Of a stretch of 46,221 nucleotides of DNA, positions 1 to 12,233 are shown piece after piece. Source of the stretch: Neoconidiobolus thromboides FSU 785 (lineage: Eukaryota; Entomophthoromycota; Entomophthoromycetes; Entomophthorales; Neoconidiobolaceae). Position numbers and translations under genes: made by a program. The stretch is taken from the NCBI GenBank assembly GCA_025603075.1, contig MU626417.1:1-46221 (forward strand). Reading direction: 5' to 3'. The notes beneath the pieces are model-generated. The model had not been told where the DNA came from. It made no database searches and saw nothing but the letters and a program-made list of their open reading frames with translations. Every line of letters begins with the position of its first letter. Positions within the stretch are counted from its first letter, which is position 1.

Positions 1-402
1 ATTAGCTATTTAAGAAAAGGAAACAATTAAAATAAGTTTTAAATAGAGACATTTAATTTTAGACTTTTTAGATTCAACCGTTATATTGAACACAAACTTA
101 AAATTTTAAATTTGGATTAATTTCTAAGTAGATTCTGAAACCAATTAGAACAGCCCCAATTGCTTTATACTTAGCATTAAAAATTTGCTATTAAGTACAT
201 AATTTTAATTTTATAATTACGTTATTGGTATATTAGTAATTAATAAATAGCTGCATAGGAGGGAGCAGTTAACTTTAAAACTATAATTAACTACCTTTAT
301 ATAATACAAGCAATATAATAGTATTTATTATTTATTATTATAACTAAGGGCTTTTTGATTATTTATTGATTTAGTTATTAGTAATTTAAATAATATTATG
401 TT

Positions 403-492
403 TGGAGATGTTTTTTTTGATTTCGTTGCTTCTCTTTTTTTAAGCGCTATTTGAGCGGAAAGATTGTTAGTAAAATTTTTAATACATCCTTA
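403..492 (-). mobile_element. Short TIR element, copy 1 (reverse orientation)
   Basis: It begins TGGAGATG and ends CATCCTTA, with the family core AAGCGCTATTTGAG in between. It is about 90 bp because the A-rich segment before the right end is shortened. Right flank is TA, left flank is TT. Confidence 0.8.
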
Positions 493-686
493 TATCTATA
501 GATAAAAATCTCAAATTTCGAAATTAATTAATCAGTACCTTTTATCCTGTTTAATGCTTTAGAGCTACTTTTTCATTATAAAATATTTTCAAAATATCTA
601 TTAGTTATACTTTTTCCATAATGCTCATCAAAAAATTTGAGATTAATTTTAAACTTCTGTTTATTTTATAAAAAAAATTAAATATA

Positions 687-784
687 TGAGGATATATTTT
701 TGTGTTTGAGAATTTTAATAACAAATTTTCCACTCAAATAGCGTTTAAAAAACGAAAAAATAATGAAACCAAAAAACAGCCCCA
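687..784 (+). mobile_element. Short TIR element, copy 2
   Basis: 98 bp, TGAGGATA at the left end and CAGCCCCA at the right, with the core CTCAAATAGCG. It is flanked by TA on both sides (685-686 and 785-786), as expected for a TA target duplication. Confidence 0.88.
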
Positions 785-939
785 TATAAATAATACAAAA
801 ACTTCTAAAGTTTTAGACAACTTCTTATATTTGCTTATATATGCTTATATATTACTTTTTATAAATTTTTTAAATAAAAGCTTTTTAGATATTGAATTGA
901 TTAAACACTTTTTTGCATATACTAAGGCATAATTTAATA

Positions 940-1039
940 TGAGGATGTATTTTTTTGTTTAAGAATTTTACTAATAATTTTTCCACTCAAATAGCGCTTA
1001 AAAAATGGAAAAATAATGAAACTAAAAAAAACAGCCCCA
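940..1039 (+). mobile_element. Short TIR element, copy 3
   Basis: 100 bp, flanked by TA at 938-939 and 1040-1041. It shares with copy 2 the variant ends TGAGGAT and CAGCCCCA, which suggests these two neighbours are closely related or one was duplicated locally. Confidence 0.9.
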
Positions 1040-2068
1040 TATTTTGATAAAGTTCATCTTTTAAATTTTAACTTTTTCAATACTGCCAATTATTAGAAAA
1101 GTCTATTTTAATATTTGAAAGCATAGACATTATTACTATACATTTATCAGCAGTTTGTAAATACTTTCAGTCAACATTAGCTAGCATTTTTTATTGAGTT
1201 TTTGTAAACTCATTAGCTTTATTTTTGATCTTACTGCTATTAGTTTTTTATAACTAATAAAATTTGATAAAAGTTGAATATTTCAATTATTTATTTTATG
1301 CAAAATTAATATTTTTTTATAAAATCAATCTAGTTTAGTCTAGTTTTTTAAATATTTAATTTAAAAACTGAACAAAACTAAAACATTCCTGTTCCTAAAT
1401 TAAGTTCTCAAAGTTTAAAAATTAATCAATTTTTTATTCCTTATGGAGATATTTTAAACCAATGGGATAAGTTTTAATAATGAAATGGACTTTAAAAATT
1501 TTATGAAAGTTTCTCCAAAAATTGAATTTTGATATTACCCAATCATCGATGACTAGTTATTGTTATGTTAAACTAGTTGGCTTTATTATTTCAATTTATT
1601 CTTAGAAAAATAAAGCTAAAAAATAGTTTATTAGCAAGATTTATGTCCGCTTTGATGTTTTTATCGTATTTCCACTGTAAGGTTCATTGTATATTTTATA
1701 TACAATTCTAATGAATGATTGTAGTTCATTAATTATACTATTATTTATTTTTAAAAATGAAGTATTTAATTGTTGATAACTAATAACTATCAATAAACTA
1801 ACTATTAAGCCACTAAAGCCAAAGAATCCAAAAATGCAAACCTAAAAGTGTGGATTAAATATTAAGATTTCGATTTTGATTGGTTAAAATTAAATTAAAA
1901 ATCTAACAATAACTTAAACTGAGGTGACAAGAATAATATAAAATCGTGAAAGTTCCATTTGTAAAAAAAATTGAATCCTTTTTTATTCATATTATTTTAA
2001 AAAATTCTATTTTTTACCCTTTTTCCCATTTAGTTTCATTTATTTAGATTATTGTGCTATCGATTTCA

Positions 2069-5000
2069 ATGAGTTACAAAGGTTTTAATTTTTCTTCATT
2101 TACTCGTTCACTTAATGGTTTTCAAGTAACTTTATTAGTAAAGCTAAAAAAAAGAATATTAACATTGAACCTTTAATTAGTGGTCCAAACCGGCTACAGT
2201 TGCTGAAGAACCAGTGGAAAAACTGGACCATCCTAAAATCTATAAAGATTTATTAACCCGGGTGACTGTATTAAAGCAAGTACAAATTAATTTAGTCAAA
2301 ATCACCAAAGAAGCTTTTCCAGGTTGTAAAAAAGAAAATGAGCAATTAACTTTTGTTAAAGAATCCATTAATTCGATTTCAAATTCCATTACCAATTCTT
2401 TAGCTTCCAATTCTTCCAATTCGAATCATCAATCAAAAGGCAGTGTTTCTTCAATTGCTTCAAATCGACCACGATCCCATTCCAAAAGTAACTCTTTAAA
2501 CTCGGAGCCCATTGACCATCCTACTGCGTATCATACAATGGCTTTAGCATTCGTTGATTGTGGACTCGATGTTGGCGTAGAAGAGTCTTTAGGTAAACTA
2601 TTTTACAATATTTTAATTGATATTCATATTAAAACTTCATTTATTAGGTGCTGCATTATATAAAGTAGCTACTATTCAACAAAAGATTGGGGATGCTCTT
2701 ATTACTATGGTAACATCAATGTTGATTTCAATTTTATTTATTTTATTATTATTAGGAATCCATATTAACTAAAAACTTTATTGAACCATTGTTAATTAAT
2801 ATTGAAACAAATATTAAATTTATTGAAGTAATAGTGTTGTTATTTGTTTATTATTTGTTTATTAATATATTACTTTTTTATTATAGAAAACTTGTACAGA
2901 TGTAGATAATGCTTTAATTTCACTTAATAATGTAAAACTTAGATGTAATAATAGTGGTGATAACCCAAGCGACGAGGTAAAACAAGATTAACAGATAATG
3001 TTTGACAAGTAATTAATAACTTTTTGTTAGCTTAAATCGGAACTCACCATATGTGAAGAAAATTATACAAAAGTATTAGATATGGCTACCCACTTAATGA
3101 AGAATGTAATTGATTCTCCAGAAACTATCCAACGTTTGTTAGAATTAATAACTTCTCAGATGGGGTACCATAAAGAAGCATTCCAATTATTGTCGGATAT
3201 TTTGCCTCAATTAAATGATATGGTTGCTACTCAAGAATTACTTCATAATGAAAAAGATTCTTCTAATTCGGATAGTGATTCAAATAATAAAAAGGAGCTT
3301 AATCATGTGTATGATTCAAATGTACCAGATGATACATTGACCAAATCAGTAGAAAACAAATCAATAGCAAATGAGATTGATACTGATAATAAGCAAGAAG
3401 ATTCAGCTTACCAACAATCAATTAATCTTAATATTAATTCAACTCTAAATGAAAGAGAACCATCTATATTATCTAACAATTCACTTGAACCATCTAAACC
3501 AGAAATTAATGTTATTGAACCATCCTTTAATGCTTCAGCTGCCCCTTACTTTAATCCATTTTCACAAGCGACTACTTCTACTGAAGCAGTTCATACTATT
3601 GCCCATGATTCTAGTTCCGAACATTTAAGTTCTGATTTGATTGAAGATAGTGAACCACGTCATATCTTTATACCAGATATATTAAAATCAGCAACTCCTT
3701 CTATAATGGATCAATCTGAACCTGAATATGCATCTTCCAATATTGAAGAAAGTCGAGAATTCTATAAAAATGAAGTAGATGAAGATAGTAAAGATCAATA
3801 TTCAACAAAAGTAACAAATTTTAACAGAGAATTAATTCGAGACTCAAATGAAAATTTGATCCATCAATTTTCGAATTTATCTGGTACACCAGATCTTACT
3901 GTAGATTTAGATCGTTCCCTTAGTAATGATCAAAGTAGTATTAATAATTATCATTCTATTGAAGCAGAATCTTCTTCTTTACAAACTTCTAGTTTACCAA
4001 TGTTAAATGAACCTACTACTAATGATATTATTTTAGAAGAAGTCAGTTTACCTGAATCTACTTTTAATAATTCAATAGAAATGGAAGTACCTACTTGTTT
4101 TATGGAAAGTTCAACGCCATTTGAGTCATTACAAGTAGATGAAGTTGAAGATCAAGATGATGCTATGGAAACTAAAGAAGGTGAAGTTGATTTAGAATCA
4201 TTTGCTGAAGAAAAGGAAATTTTTGAAGATATTCTTCCACCTTTTGAAACCAATCAAGTTGAAGAAGAACCAATCATTGAAAACAAAACCAAGGCAAACG
4301 ATATTGATTTGCATTCTTTTACCGAAGAGGTGTTAGAATATAAATCTTTCCCTAAGGAAAGTGAAACTTCTCTTGCAGTTATACCAGAAAAGATCAAAGG
4401 AGATGAAGAAGGAGTTCAAGCCATTGAAAAATCCGTTGAAGATAAAGAAAATGATTTAAATTCCATTACTGAAGACCAACCTACTTTTGGTAACATCTTT
4501 GAAGAAAGCGAAATTGTCCTTCCAACCTTTGAAGCAGAGCAAACCGAAGAAGATCAAGTAGAACAAAATATTAAAGCATCTGTTGAAGGTAATGAAGTTG
4601 CATTAGATTCTATCATTGAAGGGAGTGGAGCGTTTAAACCTACCTCTGATGCTCTTAAAGCTCCCTTCCCAACGTTTGAAGTTGAAGAAGATGAGAAAGA
4701 AATAATTGAACATGAATTTAAAAATAATGAAGTTTCTTTAGATTCATTTGAAGAAAAACAAGATTCTAAACTCACTATTAAGGAAGCTGAAAGTGCCCTT
4801 CCAGTCTTTGAAACTGAAGAAGTTAAAGATGGAAAAATCATTGAAAGATCCATTGAAAATAATGATATCATTTTAAACTCCCTTATTGAAGAAAAAGAAA
4901 TCTCTGAATCAATTAGCGAAGAAGCACTCATTACTCAATTAGAAAAAACAATTGAAAATGGCGAAAGTCCCACCTTCGATAGCCAATTAATAACTGAAGA

Positions 5001-8000
5001 GGATGAGGAATCTTCCACTATGCGCTCCAATAATGTAGATATCCCAATTACATCCACATCCTCCTTTTTACATCAAGAAACTGAAGAATCAAATACTTTT
5101 AATCCAACTAATACCAGTTATATGGATTTACCCAATAATACTATAGAAGATGGAGAAAGTCCTACCTTTCATGAACATGTATTAGCCGAAAAACAAGTAT
5201 TTAGTATCGTTAATCAGCAATATAATTTAGGTGAAGATGATGAATATTCGGATGATGGACCTAATTTCGAAAATGAATTTGTACCGACTCCATTGGAAAA
5301 AATTGATGAGTTGAGTGAAGAAGAAGAGGTTGAGGAGGAGTTGATGCCTCATATTAAAGCTAGAAGTGACAGTGTTATCGCTGAAAATAGCGAAGAAGAG
5401 GCTGGAAAGGAGCTGGAAAATCAACTCAATTTCACTGTTGTTGAAAGTATCAACATGATCGATGAAGCCAGTAGAGAAAAAGAGGCTGAAAAGGAATCCA
5501 TTATTGAAGGTAAAAGTGTGAACATTGTCGTTGATGATAGCGAAGAATTTGAGGAAAAATCAAAAGCTCAACTTGATTCTACTGTTGAAATTGAAAGTGT
5601 TAATCCAACTGATGAGGTTAGTGGACAGGAAGAGGTTCAAAAAGAGTTAGAGGCTCAAGTCGACCCTGTTATTCAACCTAGAAGCGTTAATATAATTGGC
5701 GAAGCTAGTGAAGAAAAAGAAGATGAAGAAAAGTCAAAAGAGGAGTTGAATGCTCAACCCAATCTCCCTATTGTTGAAGCTGAAAGTGATAACATTGTAG
5801 AAAACACTCCATTAAATAACCTTGATGAGCAGTCTATTTCTCAAGCACTAGAATCAACTGAAGAAACTTCTAATTTTGAAACTATTATACCAAAATCAAA
5901 CGAAGAAATTGATGAAGGAAATGAGGCTTATAATTCTACCTTAGGGTTTTACCATTCAGATAAAAAATTAAGTGAAGAAAGTGAAGATACCAATGAAGAA
6001 GAAGAAGAAGAAGCTTCCACCAATGAAGAAGAAGATTTAGAAAGTATAATGACTAAGTTAAAAGAAGTGAATGTTGAAGAACCCTTATCAGAAGTAGGTG
6101 CCATGGCATATGATAATACACTAGGATTTTATCAAACTCCTATTATAGATAAAGAGGATTTAGGAAAAGATACAGAAGCAGTTGAAGCTGATAAAGAAAC
6201 CGAGGAAGAAGAAATTGAAATTGAAGAAATTGAAGCTGGCTATGAACCACAATCTGAGGTTGGCGCTATGGCCTATGGTTCTACTTTAGGATTTTATCAA
6301 TCCCCTAATAATAATAATTTAACTCCTAACGAATTAGATGAGGAATTAGATGAGGAATTAGATGAGGATAAGGAACTTAGTGAAAATGAAATTGATATTC
6401 AAAGTGATCAAGGCGATATGGGTTATTCTTCTATGTTAGGATTTTATAAAGGAGGAGATAAGCAGAATGAAATTCAAGAATCTAATTTATTAAATCAATT
6501 AGAAGACCAAGATGATAACGAACATGACATTATCAGAGAGATTCAAAATAATGAACAAATTGAAGAATCAGATAACGAACTTAATTTGGATACTGAAACA
6601 AAGGACAATATTAATGCTTTAGAATTTAATGAAATTAGTGAACTAAATATCAATCAGTATGAAGAAGGAAGTCAAGTTGAGCATCAATTGGAAGAAGAAA
6701 AAGAAAAAGAAATTACAGTTGCTAATGAAGTTGATAATCAAATCCAAGGAAGAGAAATCAAAACTGAAGTTGATGAGATTGGAGGTAAACAAATTGATTT
6801 AAATGAAAAGGAAGAAGAGATTGATGGTGATTGCTTAGAACAAGAAGTTGGGAGTGATATTGATTCTTTAGAAAAAGAAGTTAGCTCAATCTCAGCTCCA
6901 CAAGTTGAATTAGATACTTCAAATGAAAAGGAAGAACAAGCTCTTACTAAATCTTTAGGAAAAGAAATTCCATCTGATGATTTAGTGACTGAAGATCAAA
7001 CTTCAATTAATGAATCCAAAGAATTAAAGCATGAAGATATTATTGAAAATCAACAGGAAACCATAAGACCTGATTTAGAACAGGCTGTTGCTGAATCTTT
7101 TGAAGAAGAAACTCCATTCAATAATCTAATGGCTGAAGATCAAACTTCAATTAACGAGTCCAAAGAATTGAAACATGAAGATATTATTCAAAATCAACAA
7201 GAAATCACAAGATCCGGTTTAGAACAAGTTGAAATTCTTAACCCAGCAACAGAAGAAGAAACTCAAATTAACCATGTAGTTAATGAATTATTGAATTCAG
7301 TTAACAATTTAAATGAAACATTAATTAAAAGCCCAGATAATTTAGCTATTGAAAAGGAAATTGATGATGAAAAGGAAATTGATGAATTGAATATTGACAT
7401 TGAAAATGAAAATTCATTATTAGATTTTGCTAAACAAATGTCAAGTAAGATTGAATCAATTTCTAATTTAGTAGAAACTTCAAGTTTAAGTCCAAATAAA
7501 AAGTTTAACGAGGATGAGATTAACGAAGTTGAAGAAGTTAATACTATCGATGTTATAAATGAAATTGATGCTGGTAATCCTGCTGATGAAGTTCATGAGA
7601 GTGAAAATGATATTATTAAAGACTTAAATCAAGATATTGTAGTTGATACTGATATTAATGATCAAGATGATGAACCAATTATTCTTACTAAAGAATTGAG
7701 TAAAGATAATATTATTGAAAATGAAAATATTGAAATCAATGAAGAATCAAAACAAGTTGAAGGTTTTGATCAAGAAAGTCAAACGAACATAGATGAAGAT
7801 TTGTATACTTCATTAAATGAATCAATTGAAAAAGAAGTAACAGAAGAGTTAACTGAATCTTTAAATGAGGATACTGAAAAAGAGGCAACAGAAGATTTAA
7901 CTACTTCTTTAAATAATTTTATTGGGACTGACTTAGCAACTTCATTAAATTCATTTAATGGATCGAATTTAGCGGACGCTTTAAATCAAATTGTTGATAA

Positions 8001-9465
8001 GGAAATAGTTGAAGATTTAACTAATAATTTAAATGAACCAGCTGAAGAAAACATAAAGGATTTAACCACTTCCTTAAGTGAACCAATTGAGAAAAGTGTA
8101 TCAGACTTGACTACTTCTTTTAATGAATCTATTAGGGAAAATGTAACTGAAGATTCAACTAAATCTTTAAATGAACTAGTTGAAAAGAATATAACTGAAG
8201 ATTTATCAACCTCATTAAATCAACATATTGAAGAAAATACAACTGAAGATTTAATTACTTCATTAAACGAAAAAGTTGGTTTATTTAAGAATGAATTTAA
8301 TGAATTAGAATTTAATGAAGTTGAGGTTGAAGGAAATGAAGAATTAGAAGAGGGATTAAGTGAACAACTTAATACTATTGAAACCCAAAAACGATTGACT
8401 GAAGAAGAGTTAATTACATCTGAAACTAAGGAAATCAACAAAGATAATGAGATACCAATTATTTTAAATGAAGAATTAAGTGATGACGAAATTGATATCC
8501 CATTAAAATTAGAAGTTAATGAGGATGATCCAATTAATGAAGATGAAGATGTTGAAATTAGTGAAGATAAATTAAATCAAGAAGTTGAAGAAGAGAATGA
8601 AGATTTTACTAATTCTATTTTTAATTCATTAAATAGCATTCCTATTTCATTAGATACTAAATTTAGTTTAAATAACATTGACCAAGTAAAACAAGGATCA
8701 ATAAATAATAATAACAATAATGAAGATGTTGTTAACTCATTAAGTAGTATACCAATTTCATTAGATAATACTATTAACGGTGAGTTTATCATTCTTAATT
8801 ATAATATAGTAGAACTAATAGTATTTTAAATAGATACAAAAGAACCCTTTAATTCGATAGATATTAATTTAGAAGATTCTATGTTTAATGAATTTAATAA
8901 TGAATTTAATTTATTATCTGTTGATAATAATGAATTAGATCATTCTTCCCCACAAGAAAGTATGTCACCAAATACACCAAGATCAATAAATCATGATGAA
9001 GATGAAAATAATAATGAGAGTTATGAACTTAATGAATCAGATTTAGAAATGGATTTAACTGGAGAAGATATTAATGAAGAACAGGCCAAATTAGTAGCTG
9101 ATATTTCAAATTCAGAAAATGAATTAAATCATTTAATAGAAAATAACAAACAAGATGAAGAAGATAAAGAACAAGAAGAATTAAATAATGATCCAAATAA
9201 CTCACACAAAAGATCTATCTCATTAGCCGTAGATGTCAATAAAGCTAAAATGGATATTAAAAATAAATCTGGACCATCTACACCTACTTCAGCTAAAGAG
9301 ATTAAAACTGGGCTACATAAAAAATCCAATTCAATATTAGATAAATTAGCTCAATTTGAGAAAAATTCTTCTCCTTTACCACCTCCTCGTAACCTTGGTA
9401 AAAATAATAAGTCCAGTTCAAAATCTTCATTTTCTTCTGCATTCGCTAAATTTGAAAAATCATAA
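2069..9465 (+). CDS. Gvp36-like BAR-domain protein with giant acidic repeat-rich tail
   Basis: Seven exons: 2069-2125, 2181-2592, 2648-2709, 2756-2827, 2887-2976, 3031-8779, 8834-9465; all junctions are GT...AG and in phase, giving 2,357 aa. The ATG is chosen because its 19-codon exon (MSYKGFNFSSF...) joins in frame to the conserved part; short MS-K-F starts are usual in this family. Residues ~25-300 match the fungal BAR_2/Gvp36 fold: ALYKVATIQQKIGDAL, then MKNVIDSPETIQRLLELI, then GYHKEAFQLLSDILPQL. BAR dimers bind and curve membranes; Gvp36 acts at the Golgi and in endocytosis. From ~305 to the end the chain is Glu/Asp/Asn/Ser-rich, apparently disordered, with several repeat families, among them four LGFY motifs (~1197, 1256, 1311, 1361) and ~10 TTSLNE units (~1822-1980). 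The C-terminus is basic, with PPPR and two FEK motifs. Nearly the whole tail is one 5.7-kb exon. Known relatives are a few hundred residues, so the tail function is unknown. Confidence 0.88.
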
Positions 9466-9516
9466 ATTGAATGATTGTATAAATGATTTGCATTTTGAAA
9501 GTTTGTATTATTTTTA

Positions 9517-9540
9517 AATAAAATAAAATAAAATAAAAAA
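9517..9540 (+). terminator. Tandem AATAAA-type polyadenylation signal
   Basis: Four overlapping AATAAA/AAATAAA units begin about 50 bp after the stop codon of the BAR-protein gene, a suitable position for a cleavage and polyadenylation signal. It could equally be a simple (ATAAA)n microsatellite in AT-rich DNA. Confidence 0.45.
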
Positions 9541-10161
9541 TAGTGTTTAAATAAAATAGTTTAATTTATTTAATTTTACATTATTTTTTGCATTTAGTTG
9601 ATATAATAATATATTGTCTTTCAATAAGTTTTTGGAGTTGGATATAAAATTGTTTCTAAATACTCTTTGTATCCCACCTCATTGAATTTTAGGGGTTACG
9701 TAGTCTATGACCTCTAATAAAACTCCATTGGGTTAATTTTTATTGTATTTATTAATTTTATTGTTAATTGATTACTTACAATTAAGCTTCACTTGATTAA
9801 AAAAGTATGACTTAAATAGGAACAGAGTTTTTGTTACCTTTTAAAAATTTATCTTTATTTGCTTGAGTAGCACTTGTTGAGTGCATTTGGCTTGTTTATA
9901 TTATTGCCTTAGTTTTTGTTTTCAACAATTTTTGGCAAGATCAGCACCCTTCCAAAAGACATTCTATTGGAAACTTTATTAAAGCTGAGTTGCTCACTGG
10001 TAAGTCGATTGAGTAGCTAAGAACTGGCTTGATTGAAAGTTTTGGGGGGGAAGGATTAGAATGTGGACTTCTTTGATTGCATTTTATAGTATTTTTCAAT
10101 CTGTTTAGCTGGTTTATAGAAGTCATAATAAATTGAATAATAATAATAATTTTAGACTATA

Positions 10162-10261
10162 TGGGGATGTATTTTTGTATTTAAGAATTTTATCAATAAA
10201 TTTTCTGCTCAAATAGTGCTTAAAAGATGGAAAAAGTAATGAAGCCAAAAAAACATCTCCA
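10162..10261 (+). mobile_element. Short TIR element, copy 4
   Basis: 100 bp, TGGGGATG at the left end and CATCTCCA at the right, core CTCAAATAGTGCTTAAAAG. Left flank TA, right flank TG. It lies between the 3' ends of two convergent genes. Confidence 0.9.
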
Positions 10262-10415
10262 TGTAGTTGGTTTATGACATTTTAAAGTTTTAAAAAAAGT
10301 GATTAACAGTAAACTAATTTTATTATAATAGAAAAAGAATATTGAATTCAAGTTTATTCATTTATAAATCTTCCTATTTTCGTTTAATGCTCAAAAAACA
10401 TCAAATTTATTTTAT

Positions 10416-12104
10416 CTACATTCTCTTTTTTGTCCTTGCCTTTGATAGCATTATACACTCTTCCAGTAATTTTTTTGCATTGACTTTTAAATATTTTACA
10501 ATTTCTCTCGAGTTCCATCTCAATTCTGGCTTTGGATGTAATAAAAAACATAATAATTCCAACCAACAATTATTATCTTTTAAGTCTCTTTTTAAATGTT
10601 TATATTGTTCAATTGGATCTTCAATAATTTCTCTTATTTGCTTTAATTGTTTTTCTAATACTCCACCCCATGGCGATAAATTAGTTAAAATTCGAAATAT
10701 TAAAATTCCTAAGCTATAAATATCTTCTTTCTTTGGGTCATATAATTTAATCGGTTGAATGAACTCTTGTTTATGATGGATAGGGATAGTAAGAATAGAT
10801 CTATTATAATAACTGATAGTTAATAACTAACACTATATTAATATTTATATTTGTTTATTATCATTATTACCTATATAAAACAAATCCATGTTCTGGTTTA
10901 CATAATTTAATCAAAGGTAAATGAATTAAGTCATCTTTGTTTATTAAACTATGCCTTTTAACTTGTATATTTTTAATAAAATTCATGTTTAGTGACATTG
11001 ATTTACCAAAATCAATAATAATTGGCTCATACTCTTTAATATCTTTTAAATTGTATGGATTTAAATGTTTTTTAATATCATTTATATTCTCTTCGTTTTC
11101 TTCTCTAATATTTAATAATTCAATTAAACTTTTAGTTAACAACACATTAACTTCACTTAAATCATTATGAACAATATCATATTGATGAATTAAATTTAAC
11201 TTTAATACCAATTGATAAATTATATGAAATTTGAATCTTCCGGTTAATTTATATCGTTTTGAATTTAATAACGTTTTTATATCAATTGAATATCTTTATA
11301 TGTTTATTAATAAAATAATAAATATTGGTAATAATAACTTACTTTGGCATAATAAACCCACGAATATTTAATTTAGAATCAATTAACAAAGATTTGATTT
11401 TACCTATCCCAGATGAGTTATTGAAATAACTAAATAGTATGAAAACATAATTCAATAAAATGCAATAAATTACTACCGATAAATACAAATTTCTTTAACT
11501 CTATCCATTAAATTGATAAAGCTGAATTCATTAAAGCAACAAATAACTTGTTGTTCATTTTGTTCCATTTGATAGAGCCTTTTAAATTTACCTTCCAACC
11601 CAATAGGCACCATCTTCTTTTCAACTTCTTCAAATGAACTTAGTGTTAGTTCAGGGTAAAGATCAATAATTGCTAAAATAAATGGATCATATATATATAA
11701 TTCAAGTAATACTAAAAATTACTTTTAATTCCATAATAATCTCCTATTGATTTCAATGAAATTGATTTATCTAACAATCCCTTGTCATTAATATTTAAAC
11801 TTTTAAAAATATAACTTAAAATCAATTTATCCATTCTTTTGCCTTTATAATGTTCCAAAAGATCATTTAAATTTTGTTGAAATTCTAAAGTAGCGTCATA
11901 ACCCGACTGTAGAGATGATGAATAACTGGTTTTTAACTCACTGTCGGGGAACAACAGGTTGAGGACTTGAAGTAAGGAGTTATGCTCCTTTATGTTGTCG
12001 TTTCGCTTTCGTTTCTTTGAATTGGACATAGGATCTAGTTGAGCAATATAGTAACTGTCTATGTTGGTGCAAAGCTAACTCAAGTTACCTTGGTTTTGAT
12101 CCAT
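10416..12104 (-). CDS. Divergent protein-kinase-like protein (possible pseudokinase)
   Basis: Six exons (12104-12089, 12034-11723, 11672-11477, 11429-11343, 11293-10871, 10800-10416), all in phase, 472 aa. The start ATG lies in a 16-nt first exon (MDQNQ) that splices to a second Met and KKRKRND, a likely nuclear localisation stretch. The C-terminal ~300 residues follow the kinase order: hinge-like GFIMPKYSIDIKTLL, catalytic loop HNDLSEVNVLL (Asp ~248, Asn ~253), IIDFGKSMS (Asp ~298), DIYSLGILIFRILTNLSPW, then LLHPKPELRWNSREIVKYL. Two oddities: the strand that should carry the ATP-binding Lys reads QVICCF, with no Lys, and about 40 residues separate the catalytic loop from DFG instead of the usual ~13. 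I cannot name the family. HxD and DFG argue for nucleotide binding; the missing Lys argues against ordinary kinase activity, unless another Lys substitutes. Confidence 0.78.
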
Positions 12105-12233
12105 CCTTGTCTTTTAAGTTTAAAAAAATTAAAATAGATTTCTCATTTTTATTTTCTCAAAACTAAACAATTTAATTTTGAAATCGTTTTTTTAATTTTA
12201 AATCTAATTTTTTATTAAACTGCTAAGATTGAA

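Larger units (their letters stand above)
1..2068. other. Non-coding AT-rich region with three short inverted-repeat elements
   Basis: No convincing gene is seen. The one longish open frame (about 702-932) starts inside an element copy, lacks any recognisable domain and has no partner exons. The stretch holds element copies at 403-492, 687-784 and 940-1039. The last 150 bases must contain the promoter of the BAR-protein gene; a TTAAACTGAGGTGAC stretch lies at 1914-1928, about 140 bp upstream of its start. Confidence 0.7.
9466..10415. other. Intergenic region between convergent BAR-protein and kinase-like genes
   Basis: It contains a run of AATAAA repeats just after the BAR-gene stop and element copy 4 at 10162-10261. 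A short open stretch at 9931-10020 (+) reads KISTLPKDILLETLLKLS, faintly like the start of an F-box, but it stops at once and no further exon was found. Nothing else is recognised. Confidence 0.6.

Noticed and set aside
702-932. 76-codon open frame on the + strand
   Set aside because: It begins without ATG inside element copy 2, is Lys/Asn/Leu-rich translated AT sequence, and has no domain.
4554-4931. Minus-strand open frames within the BAR-protein exon (also 5227-5424, 8220-8441, 8577-8792, 9129-9329)
   Set aside because: They are mirror frames of Glu-rich coding DNA (Ser/Phe/Leu-rich) and are explained by the + strand gene.
9931-10020. F-box-like stretch KISTLPKDILLETLLKLS on the + strand
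   Set aside because: Only about 20 residues resemble the motif, a stop follows at once, and no flanking exon fits; too weak to call even a pseudogene.
10342-10719. Plus-strand 125-codon frame
   Set aside because: It is the antisense of the last exon of the kinase-like gene, whose C-lobe motifs are clear.
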